Assembly: GCF_029962835.1 (NCBI RefSeq)
Contig: NC_080588.1
Location: forward strand, 16,572,001-16,636,000
Origin: Magnolia sinica
Taxonomy: Eukaryota; Streptophyta; Magnoliopsida; Magnoliales; Magnoliaceae
Reading direction: 5' to 3'
DNA length: 64,000 nt
Translations under genes and position numbers: made by a program
In this document: positions 1-42,336 of the stretch, piece after piece
Position numbering within the stretch: the first letter of the stretch is position 1
Layout: each line of letters opens with the position of its first letter
Notes under the pieces: model-generated
The model's input: only the letters and a program-made list of their open reading frames with translations
Told to the model about the DNA's origin: nothing
Databases searched by the model: none

Positions 1-537
1 GTTCCATGTGCCAATGGATCTAGGACGCAGTGAATGTAACCACGTCTTAGCTTTCTCTTTTAAGGAAAAAGGAAAGAGTTCCAGCCTAATTGTATCCTCA
101 GATACATTAGGAAAACATAATGTAGCTATAATCTCATCGAACTCTTTCAAATGTAAATATGGACTTTCTGATTTAAGTCCATGGAATTTGGGAAGAAGTT
201 GGATAACTCCTGGCTTGATGTCCATTTGTCCTGTGTTTTCAGGGAAAATCATGCATGAGGGCATACTCACTCCCGCTGGTTGTAGATAATCTCTTAAAGT
301 ACGAGGCGGGGGTGCCTATTGCACCTCATTCTCATCTTGGGTATCCTCCACCCTGGGTGGAAGTAGAGGAGGTTGGTCTTCAGCTAAAACTTCAATCAAC
401 TCAGGGGATTTCGAGCGGTGTCTAGTCCTGCGATGGATAGTCAACCCCTCAACTAATCCTCCTTCAGTCAAGAGACGTCGAGTGTCGTCACGGGCCCACT
501 TGGGCATGAAACACTCGCAGCCCTCAATCAAATTCAA
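1..537 (-). pseudogene. Athila-like Ty3/gypsy gag, N-terminal part, one in-frame stop
   Basis: Reading the minus strand from an ATG at 537, a single frame of about 178 codons runs to the window edge and is broken only by a TAG at 316-318. After the stop come RTLRDYLQPAG, then the core of the plant gag domain (Retrotrans_gag): LPKFHGL, HLKEFDEI, LFPFSLKEKAKTWL and RSIGTW. Gag forms the virus-like particle in which the element RNA is reverse transcribed. The AT-rich leader and PBS-like site to the right fit a minus-strand element whose body continues outside the window. The Athila/Tat assignment comes from motif style. The domain is well preserved, so the copy is not very old or is close to an active family. 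Confidence 0.85.
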
Positions 538-1256
538 AGCCTAATCCTAAGAAAGGAAAAGAAAATCTAAAAAGAAAGAGAGGGAGAGTTGGAAAGAAAT
601 TACCAAATTGAAGCCCCTAAGTTAAGGACCTGCAAAATAAAACAAAATAAGTTAGATTCTAAAAAGGGGAGGAACAATCCTTTAAAAGAAAGGTAGTAGT
701 AAACTGATTTCTAAAAGAAAGTGGAAACTTCTAAAATAAAATAGGAGAGTCCTTAAACTAGAAAGTAAATTACTAAAAGAGAACTGAAAAATAGGAAGTA
801 GAGAAGGAGCTTACCGAATTAGAAATTTCTATTTTAAAGGCCCACAAAATAGGAAGGTTAGTTTCTAAAAAATTCTAAAAATAAATTAGGAAACAAATTA
901 GATTCTAAAAGAGTTAAAATTAGAAAGTTACTAAAATAAAAATAAGAAAGTTAATTTCTAAAAAGGGTAATAACTAACCAAGTTTCTAAAAACAAAAGAG
1001 GAAAATTTCTAAAAACTATTTCCTACAAATAGGAAAATACTAGAATTAGAAAAATTTAAACCCTAACTTTAAAAGTGGAAAGAGTAGAGAAATTAGGAAG
1101 GAATTACCAATTTAGGAACTTATGTCAAGATCCTACAAAATAATGAAACAAGTTAGTTTTTAAAAATAAAAATAAAATAAAATAAAAACCCTTAGCCAAA
1201 AGTTAGTAAAATCCTAATCCTAACCTAATTCTAAAACTAATTAATTTAAAAACTAA
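538..1256 (-). other. AT-rich untranslated leader of the Athila-like element
   Basis: No coding frame is visible. The stretch is rich in repeated short words such as 'tctaaaaa', 'aggaaa' and 'ttagaaag'. It lies between a PBS-like site and the gag ATG, which is where Athila-type elements carry a long purine- and A-rich leader. Interpretation by position only. Confidence 0.55.
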
Positions 1257-1273
1257 CGTTGGCAATGGCGCAA
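1257..1273 (-). other. Putative primer binding site of the Athila-like element
   Basis: On the minus strand this reads close to the tRNA-Asp-type PBS common in plant gypsy elements (GGCGCCGTTGCC). Here it is GCGCCATTGCC, preceded by 'gggtgcaagtttt'. Several mismatches are present, so the call rests on position next to the gag leader as much as on sequence. Confidence 0.5.
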
Positions 1274-1895
1274 AACTTGCACCCCAAGTATAGGGTTAAT
1301 GATGAATAATAAACTGGAGGTTATTGACTTGATGAGGGATACCCACCCCAGCTGAAACTAAATAGAACTAGAACTAGCCTAAGATGCAATCTAAATCAAA
1401 TATAAATTGATGAATAATGGTGAGAGATTAATGTAAAACTAAAGAAATTCAGAGGAAGGAAACTAGGGATTCAGAGGATCCACTTGTAAGGATCAGGGAG
1501 ATCTTATACCTGCATTAAGATTCTTGGAAATCAAACTGAACCTACTTGATTTAGTCTTCATGTGATGAAAGGAATATGAATCAGAATGGATTCTATCATC
1601 AAACCATGCCCAGAAGACAGAGCAAACAACATAATTAAACCAATTACCAACCAATCAGATGATTGTGAAGGTTAGGAAAGATACCGCCATCCAGCCATGC
1701 CCAGGAGACGATGGCAAACAACAGGGCTTCCTGATGTCACAATCAAAATACGGAAAAGGAAATACTTAAAGCCATTGCAAACCCATTGTAATGTCAGTCA
1801 CAACAGGCCATTAAAGACTACAAATATTCTCATAATAAAATTTCATGTGTATTTTCATCTCGAAAATTGGTCCAAAAAAGCTGACTTAAATTTGT
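1274..1895 (-). repeat. Probable 5' LTR sequence of the Athila-like element, boundaries not defined
   Basis: The stretch follows the PBS-like site on the side where the 5' LTR must lie. It has no coding signal. A short phrase, 'gccatgcccag(a/g)aga', occurs twice (near 1605 and 1697). The LTR end could not be located because a fold-back repeat interrupts the region and the second LTR lies outside the window. Confidence 0.35.
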
Positions 1896-2330
1896 AGACC
1901 CCATTGCGATGTGTATGACATATCCACACTGTCCATCTGTTTTATCAAAAGATTTTAGGGCCTAAGTCCAAAATTGAGACAGATCCAATGCTCAAGTGGC
2001 CCATACCACAGGAAACAATGGCCTTAAACGTCCACCATTGAAAGTTATTTTGTTCATTGTGCCCACGTTGATGTTTATTTGTCATCTAACCTTTTCATGA
2101 AGTCATAAAAACATTAATAAGGGGTAAACACGAATATCAGCTTCATCCAAAACTTCTGAGGGCCACACAAAATTTTTATACGGTGAGCATCCAATTTCAA
2201 CTATTTCCTGTGGTGTGGTCCACTGGAGCTTTGGATCTGCCTAATTTTTGGGCACATGCCTTAAAATCAGCTAGCATAAGGGATGGATGGTGTGGATAAG
2301 CCACATACATCATAGTGAGCCCCACATTTA
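1896..2330. repeat. Fold-back (palindromic) non-autonomous repeat, copy 1
   Basis: The two halves are imperfect reverse complements. 'ccacactgtccatctg' near 1925 matches the complement of 'ggatggatggtgtggat' near 2281, and 'ctcaagtggcccat' mirrors 'gtggtccactggagc'. The ends carry GACCCCA / GAGCCCCAC. The same repeat recurs at 10.8, 12.3 and 17.5 kb. It has no coding capacity and behaves like a fold-back MITE. The sequence just to the right (2425-2450, ending 'caaatagccccta') may be the end of a second, outer MITE. Confidence 0.7.
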
Positions 2331-2454
2331 TTTTGTACCTTTTCTCAGTTTTAGTGCTAAAAAGTTAGTCGTCGGTACTGGTGTGGGAATTGCATAGGGA
2401 AGTAATTATTAGCTATTTCCCAGTCATTTCCCAATGGAATCAAAAATCAAATAG

Positions 2455-2890
2455 CCCCTAAAGAATTCCATTTGTCTACTATTAGGAGAATTTTTAGATA
2501 TGTAGCTTGCACCACAAATTATGGTCTCCAGTAGCTATATGATTCCTCGACTACTATAGCTGGATATTTAGATGTTGATTGGGCTGGAAACATTGACGAT
2601 AAAAAATCCACAAATAGCAGTTATTTTTATGTTGGGAACTGCTTAGTTTCTTGGTATAGTAAGAAGCAGAACTTTATATCTTTGTCCACTGCTGAAGCCA
2701 AGTACATTACAATTGGGAGTTGTTGTACTCAATTACTCTAGATGAAACAAATGTTGCTTGATTACGGGATTGCTCAGGAGATCATGACATTGTTTTGCAA
2801 TAATACCAATGTAATCAATATCTCAAAGAATTATGTACAACACACGCAGACTAAACATATTAACATCCGATACCATTTCATTCGATCAAC
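2455..2890 (+). pseudogene. SIRE-like Ty1/copia RNase H domain, degenerate
   Basis: In one plus-strand frame the translation follows the copia RNase H domain: PKEFHLSTIRRIFRY, YLDVDWAGNIDDKKS, LVSWYSKKQNFISLSTAEAK, CCTQLL, then CNNTNVINISKNYVQHTQTK and HINIRYHFIR. The expected SADWAG and AEAEYI motifs carry substitutions, and two stops interrupt the frame (after YGLQ and after CCTQLL). The 5' part of pol is missing, cut off next to the fold-back repeat. An env-like ORF and an LTR follow downstream, as in SIRE/Maximus-lineage copia elements. Confidence 0.85.
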
Positions 2891-3115
2891 AACCTGTCAA
2901 TTCAAGTCGATTAGACTAACAACGCTTGAATCGACATTGTCTAATTAAAAAAAAAAAAAAAACTTTTACTAGGTTTAGTCATTTTTCCCCTCATATCTTA
3001 TTTGTATTGTTGGTTCCACCTCTCATTTCGTCTGTTCTTCTTAAAATCTTTCAATTTCACTTTATGGTTCTCTTCCGTTTTTATTTTGTGTCTTTTAATT
3101 GGTTCATCATCCAAA

Positions 3116-4440
3116 ATGACGAGTAGTCGCTCATCCGTTAAAAAAAAAAAAGGAAAAGTAATCCAAAGCCAAGAACAACGAGGGTCCATCTGACTCCACT
3201 CGCTGAGAGAAATTACCCCGTCACGGTCACGGATGTAGCCAATCTTATGATCCACCTCCTCCATAGTCCTTTTTCTCTAGCACATCTTCTTTGGGTTCCC
3301 CATTTGATGAAGAAGTTGAAATCATTTGTGACTTCCTGGTAAAATTCTCAAAACTCCCTATTATTTATGAAATAAGAGTTTCATTAGAATGTCTTCAAGG
3401 TTTCGATATGCACGAACTACTAGTTCAGATTGGATGGGATCCAATTTGGTCTTTCGGTGGTCTCGTCTTTGAGAAGTTAGTGCATATATTTTTTTTCAAA
3501 TGTTATGAACCAGTGCTACATCCCTCGAGTTTCAACATGGACTATAATGGGAGAGTCACTCATGTGACATCAGAACGTATTACTTGGTTAATTGGTGCCG
3601 CAAGGTCAATGTGTACTCCTCCTGAGACAGATTTGGCTCTTAAAGCCTAATGTATGGAGTGGACCAAATTCTTATTTAACGGTCACAATGTGGCGTGGCA
3701 CAAAGGAAATGCATTGAGTGCATCAGATTTGTCTAGTTAGTTTCACCTACTGCACCTTATATTCACCACAAATGTATATTCGAGGAAAGGTAATCGCGCT
3801 AACCTGACACCTTTTATGGTAAAAACCATGTATCATGTTGGTCACCATCGGTGTCTTTATCTTCCAACCCTGATGATGCATCAGATCATTTCTGTATTGT
3901 CCTCGAGTCATTCTTTTGCTCTACCCTTTAGGCACCTTATCTGTATGTTAGCCCATGACTATGGTTTTCCAAATACTATCAAGTCTCCTCTTCCAATCAC
4001 ATGGATTAACTTAGAAAGAATTCAGAAAATTAAGTTGCCACGTCCACAGGACCCTGCATAGCCTCAAGAGGCTACTCCACCAACTTCTCACGTCCATCAA
4101 GCCGCTACATCTTCATGACATTCGACTCCACCTGAACCTCGTCACCATTCACCTCCACCTAAGGTTTGACTTGCTACGCTGCCTGCATCATCGTCAGAAC
4201 CTCAAGCAGACATTTTTCCTCACATCACCAGCATCGAGGAGCCGCAGACACGCATGGTGGAGTGCCAGGCACAGATTATGGAGCAGTTGACACAGATTTT
4301 GGAGTGTCAAATGCACATGGAGCAGATGTTAGAGACGATATACTGCTCCATTCAAGACTTGGCTTCGTGATTTCATTGCTAGTGAGATGATGCGCCAACC
4401 CCCGACATTATGGGATAGGATAATTGTTTGAGGATAATTT
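3116..4440 (+). pseudogene. Env-like third ORF of the SIRE-like copia element, degenerate
   Basis: After RNase H, SIRE-lineage elements carry an extra ORF often called envelope-like. Here a candidate ATG at 3116 gives MTSSRSSVKKKKGK. Later, shifted frames give conserved-looking blocks (3291-3650 with LLVQIGWDPIW and VTSERITWLIGAA; 3816-4061 with MYHVGHHRCLYLPTLMMHQI). A proline- and histidine-rich linker follows, then a glutamine/methionine-rich helical stretch around 4255-4375 that could form a coiled coil. Frameshifts and stops mean no protein can be made. The function of this ORF in plant elements is unproven. Identification rests on position and general resemblance. Confidence 0.6.
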
Positions 4441-5140
4441 GTGTCAGAGACAATCTTTTGCTTTTATAGTTGTTAAGTCTTTTGACTATCGAGGTCATTA
4501 TGTGGATATATAAATGTATATCTGTGGATGGCCTCTTTTAATTTGTGTTGTATCAGACTTTGAGTCATGTGTGGATTTTATTTACTAATATTTCTATGGA
4601 TCGTACTTATGATTATGGTTTTTATAGTTAGACATTTCTATGCTTTTTGCTATGATAATGACCCAAATTGGTATCTTCTTGGTAGATCTATCATTACTTT
4701 TTTTATAGATATAGTTTGTTTATACCCCCATGTGTATGGATTGTCATGTTTCTCTCTTGGCACTTTGTAATTGACTCTTATTGTGATACGTATTTTTGTG
4801 CATATAAGTACATTTTTTATGTGTATGTCTCATCATCATGTCATGTGCTTATTGTATATCTATTTGGTTAACACTTTGTCAATTCTTGATTAAAAAAAAA
4901 GGGAGAGAATGAAAATCCCACCAAAGTATGTTTGATTATCTTTTTTGTAGGCTATCTTTGATGCGGGGACTTAGGGGGAGTATATTTGTGCAGTTAAAGA
5001 AGCGACTTCCTATACAAGTCATCGAGTTCATTATTTATAGATCTTTATAACTATGGGCATGTAAATTTTGAGATTTATTTTGTCTATTTCATTGGTATTT
5101 ACCATGATAATGTATAGGTTAGGTTTTATCACATAATTGG
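4441..5140 (+). other. Non-coding 3' region of the SIRE-like element
   Basis: No gene is seen. The region is T-rich and lies between the env-like ORF and the polypurine tract. A purine run 'agggggagta' near 4970 resembles a polypurine tract, but the LTR-like sequence starts later. Confidence 0.4.
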
Positions 5141-5153
5141 CAAAGGGGAAGAT
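5141..5153 (+). other. Polypurine tract of the SIRE-like element
   Basis: 'caaaggggaagat' closely resembles the CAAAGGGGGAGATTG tract that precedes the 3' LTR in SIRE/Maximus elements. It would prime plus-strand DNA synthesis. Confidence 0.6.
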
Positions 5154-7045
5154 TAAGTGCAATTGTTTGTCAATAATGTGAGCCTGTTGCCGTCAAGTCA
5201 TGTGAGCCCTATTGGTAGCCAAAGACGTCCGAAAACTTGAAGACTTGAAGAATTATGGTGATCAAGGCATAAAGACACAGGTATACGTATGAAAGTGCCT
5301 TGGTATCCCTATACTTTGAACCCAATTAAACCCAAAACACTATCTCTAGATGACAAACATCAATAGGAAAACACTCATGTCATCATCCTATTAAAATCGA
5401 ACAAGTTTAGCTTGGCTTGTAAGAGCTTCAGAGCTTCTGAATGTTAAAAACCAAAATTAGTACAAAACAGTGAACTGTTGATTAAATCGACAACATTATC
5501 GATTGAAGTCGATTCGAGTTGATCGAATCGACAGAACCTATCAATCCAATCAATACTAGTCAAAACCATCCAGCAAGCAATACATGAAAATTAGTTAATT
5601 GTTGTTTAAATCGACAATTCCATCGATTTAATCAACATAGCTTAAAAACATCCAGCAACCAAAATTGTATAATTCACAGAGTTGTCAATCGAATCGACAG
5701 TCCAATCGTTAATGTCAATTCGAGTCAATTGAATCGAAAGATCAATCGATTTGATTGATAACTAGTCATTTTAGATCCATTGCTTCACTCATCTATTTAA
5801 AGAATCTCTTAGGGCTTTTGCAAGCTAATGGGAATTTGATAGAACATGAGTCTAAGTGTATCCCTTTCTAATCATCTCTCTTAAGACTCAAATTTCATTG
5901 AATTCATGTCATCTTCATGGGTTTAATCACCATAAATGAGTATCTAAAGCTCCCATTGAAGTTGAACATGATATCTATCTTTCTCTAAGGCTTAGACATA
6001 TATCTTACAGGTAAACTATATTTATCTAATAGCTAGAATGCTTGATTAGGTGAATTCTCCATTTTTTCCTACAAAGCCCTAATTTTTGGGAGATTCACCA
6101 CCATCACCAAACTCCCAATACATTAGCACACTAGATTAAAAGATTCACTTAATGTTGTTGATCAAGAGAGCCAAAGAGAAGTTGATTCAAGTCCGGAGAA
6201 GCATCTCAAGAACATATGCTATCAACTGGCTTATCTATCTCATAAGAGTTTATTTTGAATCTATTATAAAAGTCACTTCTTGTGGAGATTTGGGTTTAGA
6301 GTTTGAAACCCAAACTCAAAATGTAAGACCTTGTGTAGGCCACTGGTGGATGTGTACAATATTGTTAGTTCTTGTGTGGGACTAATTGAGAGTTTGAGAT
6401 CCAAACTCGTACGACTTGTGTAGGTCACCAACAGTGTGTATATAGGAGTCCTTGTGTAGGATGTAATGGTTTATGGTGAACCTATTGAAAACCATATGAG
6501 ATAGTGAAATCCGGAAAACTCGAATTTGAGTTGTCATCCAAGAGTGGAGTAGGTAATTCATCGAACCACTATATGTTGTTGTACAATATGTGATGATTCT
6601 CTACTTATGCTTTGTCTTGTTCTTTATGCTATGGATACATGAATAGATAGATGGCATGTTAAGTGTTTAAATCATTGTCTCAATAGATATAGTTGTCTCA
6701 TTTGGACTTCATATGAAATTTGCATCTATGATAGTATATGATCCTATACACATAACTCCAAGCTTCTAACTTAGTGATACTAGTGGAATACCTGCAATTT
6801 CATATTGCTATCTAAAGCCCATTCTTCTATGTGCTCTCAAACGTAACCTACTTTAATTGGTATACCAACACTGAGTTGGTCATATGAGATGCCTAAACCA
6901 TAATGGATAAATGATAAACCTAACGCAAAAAAGCTAACAAGATCCTTGAATCCATAGAAGGCTCCATCCTGATTGATTCTCTAGACACTTCCAACACAAA
7001 GCACACTAGATTAAGAAATCATGCATCATTTGTGTTTTCTTTAAT
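5154..7045 (+). repeat. LTR of the SIRE-like copia element, approximate ends
   Basis: The sequence follows the polypurine tract and contains repeated 'atcgattgaatcgaca'-like phrases (5480-5760), a style I recall from SIRE-type LTRs. No coding frame is convincing. Around 7037-7056 it runs into 'atggtatcatgtacagg', which resembles the tRNA-Met PBS that normally follows a 5' LTR, so the right edge may be an LTR/PBS junction and not genomic flank. No TG...CA ends or target-site duplication could be fixed. Confidence 0.45.
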
Positions 7046-8298
7046 TATGGTATCATGTACAGGTAAGTCAGTTTTTACTTTTAAGGTTTTCGTCATCGGT
7101 TCTAAGGGCTTATGGTATGTCAAGGCATGAAATATATTTTTTTCTCCAAATTATTGAAACCAAAACAATGAGATATTAAATCCCATCACATTCAATAAAT
7201 CTTTCCTAGTCTGACCATCTAGCATAGAATCTGGACCATGAACAGAAGTAGAAATTGGCCCCGTTACTATGACAAGGGGCATCATACGACCCTAATAACA
7301 AAAGCATGGGATTTGTTGATTTCAACCTCTAAAATTGTTATAAGTTCAACCCCCATTGGGATACTTTAGTCCTCTTGAATCTGCATAAGAGGGACATGCT
7401 ATAACCAAACTAGCCTTGTGGGGGTGAAACTAATAATTTTATAGGTGGAAATAACAATAATGGTCTATTTGGGTAGTGGGTCCTACATAATCAAAATTAA
7501 ATACAATCCTGATTTTGGGTAGTGGATCCTACATAACCAAAATATGTTAGAAGATGATAATAATCATATGATTTTTCCCTTGGAATTTGGCCCTCTTGCT
7601 ATTTCTCTTTTAACAATTCATTTTGTAGCCACAACAGACAAAGGTTGGGATTGCTTTATAAATGTGGTTCTAGACATGTACTCTATTGGCATTACTCCCA
7701 ACTGCTTGGATGGTCTGGATAAACGTGCATGAGGGCCACATTTCAGAGGTGATGCACCACCGTTTCTAACAGATGATACATCTAATTTGCTTGTTGATCT
7801 GCACACATGGCATACATTAATTCAAATTAAACGGTTCAAATTGTAGGACCCACTGTGGATTAGTAATCATCCCAATGTAACATCTATTCAACAACCTAAA
7901 GCAGTGATCTGCCGACACTTATTCCTGAATCCAGACCATTAGTTAACTTTCATCTCAACCATCTAATAAATGTCCACCAATCGATTAGTTATGAGAGTGA
8001 ACTTATGTTACTTTCTGTTTATGATCAATCCAAAGTGGTAATTGCCATTTTGACGGTTTAGTCTGAGTTGTTTATGTGCCGCCAGTACAAACTTATAGTA
8101 CCTGTGTATCAACCATCACGATCCGCCAGAGTATAAAAGTTTTCTGAGAGCAGTGGCGGTGGATGAGCATAGGTGTCTTGAAATGAATACAAACATCATT
8201 GATACGGCCCACACCAGCCTACAATAACCAGACATGACCCACACAGAAATAAGAAGAATAAGAGCTACAAAGGAAAACAAAAGGCAGTCAAAGTGTCA
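7046..8298. other. Upstream region of the SCPL gene, no gene seen
   Basis: Short frames only, none resembling a known family. AT-rich unique-looking DNA with 'tgggtagtggatcctacataa' style local duplications near 7470 and 7515. It probably contains the distal promoter of the downstream carboxypeptidase gene. Confidence 0.5.
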
Positions 8299-8306
8299 TA
8301 TAAATA
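8299..8306 (+). promoter_or_regulatory. TATA box of the SCPL gene
   Basis: 'tataaata' lies 229 bases upstream of the SCPL start codon. Transcription would start near 8330, just ahead of a long CT tract, a typical plant core-promoter layout (TATA box followed by a pyrimidine patch). Confidence 0.6.
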
Positions 8307-8364
8307 CATGAGGATTTAATGGAGGATTCCAGGACTGTTTTCTGGGGCATGCTGTGACCATGTG

Positions 8365-8367
<3 letters not shown>

Positions 8368-8408
<41 letters not shown>
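8368..8408 (+). repeat. (CT)n microsatellite in the SCPL 5' leader
   Basis: About 20 uninterrupted CT units between the TATA box and the start codon. In plants such tracts can act as GAGA-type or pyrimidine-patch promoter elements. Length polymorphism between individuals is expected. Confidence 0.9.
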
Positions 8409-8413
<5 letters not shown>

Positions 8414-8527
8414 TGTCACAGAAATAAGGCATTTCTACAAATAAAAAATAGCTTTTAATCACTTGTAGAGCTCATCATCACCACCATCATCACACCCATA
8501 TTCACCTTCTTCTTCTTCTTCTTACTC

Positions 8528-39707
<31,180 letters not shown>

Positions 39708-39778
39708 TTTTTTTTTCTAAGTAAAACCCAGGTCATTTTACATCATTGATTGATCTAGAAAATGCAAAGGATCTTATA

Positions 39779-39780
<2 letters not shown>

Positions 39781-39824
<44 letters not shown>

Positions 39825-39845
39825 AAGAAGAAGAAGAAGAAGAAG
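39781..39845 (+). repeat. (AG)n/(GAA)n microsatellite in the SCPL 3' UTR
   Basis: About 19 AG units followed by a run of GAA units, starting 74 bases after the stop codon and therefore probably transcribed. It complements the CT tracts of the 5' leader and intron 1. Confidence 0.85.
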
Positions 39846-39849
39846 CAGA

Positions 39850-42260
39850 TATATAGGTAACAATGCAAATGATGTTGATTATGTTCTATTGATTTGGATC
39901 TCCAATGGAGGGAAATAAGGAAAGGAGCATTTAGTTGACTTTTTGACAAATGTATGTGAACGGGTTGTTTGCGATGTGTTGTTTGACAAAGTTGATTGTT
40001 TGTATTGATTTGTTTGCAATGGGTTGTATCATTGATGCAGACAATTGTACTATTTGTATGGGGTGTATCATTGACATGTTGAAGATTTAATATGTTTTAT
40101 TTGAATGGTTCCTTTGTTTATAATTTCTAAAGGCATTGTTATGGTCAAGGATATCTATGTACACCTGTACATGCTATAGATAGCTATTGTAGGAAATAGA
40201 ATGGGAAAATGCTCTTGTACATAAGAGGAATGTCATGGGTAGTTTAAAGGTGCATACCATTGTCCAGTTCTTGAAGATAGTCGAAGGATCCCAATTGTGC
40301 AAGAGATTTGGCCACACTACCACCTAGAATCAACTAAGCTTGACTCAATCGAGTCTTCCAGGGAGCTTGCACTATCCAGTGAAGACACAGTACTTGACCT
40401 TAGCTCTATATACCTAAAAAAATAAATGAAAGTTGAAATTGTTCAAGCACCTATCTCCATTTGTTCTTATAAAAATATATTAACTATGCAATTAATAAAA
40501 TGTATAGTTCCAACTCACTTCATACCCAGGTGGTCTTAGAGACTGATGACTTTTCATCTACCTCATCAGGCTTGAGGGCCAATGGATAAGTCCATCTAGA
40601 AAAGAGTTGGGCCATGATGGAGGCCCAATAGCCTGGCCTAGCTCCGCTGCAACATGCACACACCAAGTGCCAAGTATGACACTAAAGCGCCATAATGCAC
40701 CTGAGTAGCTCTAAAGAGTGCTTCGCCCCTCACTAGACCACCATTTACTTTGTGAAATCTTAAGTAATAATTATATAGGAATGGTCCTCTATAATTTTAA
40801 CTTCACTTCCAATGTGGGACTTTAGAAAATAAGTTTTCAAATCAATGCTTATGTACATAAATTTTAAAAACTAAGTTAACAATCCCCCACTTTTTTAACA
40901 TTAAAAAAGAGCTAAGGAATTTGGGCAACTAAAATTGTTCTTTTGAATTTAAATTATTACAGTGTGTAAAAGTCAAAGTTTATCAAAGATCTTTAGTGGA
41001 GTAACCTTGAACTAAGAATTCTTGCAGATAAATAGGATTAATATCACATGAACACAACTTAAGAAGTCTATGTACGCTTAGCTCAGCACTTTAAAGTCTA
41101 TGCCTAATCCCAATATTACTGAGTGCTCTAGAGATGACCTGTATCTCATAGGAGGTGACTAGTTTCAACACTCAGATAGGTGAGGCATTCATGGATAGTC
41201 CTACATTTTAGTTCAATCATTATTGATCTATGACTCATTAAGAGATTATGAATCTTAACATAGTGCTTTACAAGACACCAATACTATCATCAAAAATTGA
41301 CTATTCTTGGAATAAAATTAAGTAATTCCGAGCAATTGTTTACTTGGTTGTTTTTCTTATTGAAGCAAACTAAACTATTTGGTTAGGTTTCCTCTAAGCA
41401 CAACTTAGTTATAGGCCTTCTGCTTCATTCCTCCTGATGAGGAAATTATCATTGTAATGTTTGATCGTGATTAAGAATTTGGATATGGGTTTTGGACATT
41501 TCCATTAGCGTTGGGTGTTAGGCGTCTTATATGGCAATGGTTGATATCATGGGTTTAACCATGAGAGGTAGTGCCATCAGGTAGCCAATTAGCCAGCGAG
41601 ACGTGAGAAAGGAATAATTCATTATAAGGTTTGGATTTCCTTGATCACATTGAGAAATCATTGCTTCAATTGAGAAGTTGTTGAGTATACCGAACTCTAT
41701 CTATGAGTAAATGCGAATACTTACTCATCATACACTCAAAGAAAGTTGGGTTGAGTTGTTTTCATTAATATTTGAGGTTGTTAGATTCTATGTTGTGGTC
41801 TGGCATAGGCCCTTTAATTACATCTCTAAAAAAAATCTTGATTAGAAGTAAAAATGAGTTTTGGTCAATGATTCTTGATTAGAAGTAAAAACCAGAGCAG
41901 ATGTCTTGCTGCGTAGCACAAAATTAGTTTTTGTCAATGATTCTTCATCTCCAGAATATCTAAAACTATGAGGCTCTTGACAGCCATGGCATACACCAAT
42001 GATTGTCTCGACAATTCCATGGGAGCTTACATGCCAGAGACGAGTGGAAGCCGGTTCTCTAGCTCTTATCACGAGGTGATAAGGCCCTCTTTGCCGAATG
42101 CTTACCCATAAAGGAGGTGTATGTGCCTGATTTGGGGTATGGTTGTGTATCGTCCCGATTCCATGGAGCCAATTATATGCACACCTAGACATATATCTAC
42201 CTCACCCAATTATATGCACACCTAGACATATATCTACCTCACGAGGAATACAGTGAAATC
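39850..42260. other. Intergenic region downstream of SCPL, no gene seen
   Basis: No recognisable gene. 'tccaatgtgggactttag' near 40810 is wording common in plant repeats. A 116-codon minus-strand frame at 41842-42192 has no family resemblance. Small tandem copies of 'aattatatgcacacctagac' occur at 42170-42240. Confidence 0.45.
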
Positions 42261-42269
42261 TTAAATATA

Positions 42270-42336
42270 ATGAATCAGCGTAAATTATAGAAATAATTAA
42301 ATTTCGGAAATGAAATTTTGTTTACGGGGAGTAGAT
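42270..42336 (+). other. 3' end of a chromovirus-like internal region with polypurine tract
   Basis: 'aatttcggaaatgaaatttt' followed by 'gtttacggggagtagat' directly precedes a TGTAACACC LTR start. This is the usual wording at the internal/3' LTR border of Tekay/Del-type gypsy elements. The rest of that element's body is not recognisable to the left. Confidence 0.5.

Noticed and set aside
4965-4985. 'agggggagta' as the polypurine tract of the SIRE-like element
   Set aside because: A better match to the SIRE tract (caaaggggaagatt) lies at 5141 directly before the LTR-like sequence.
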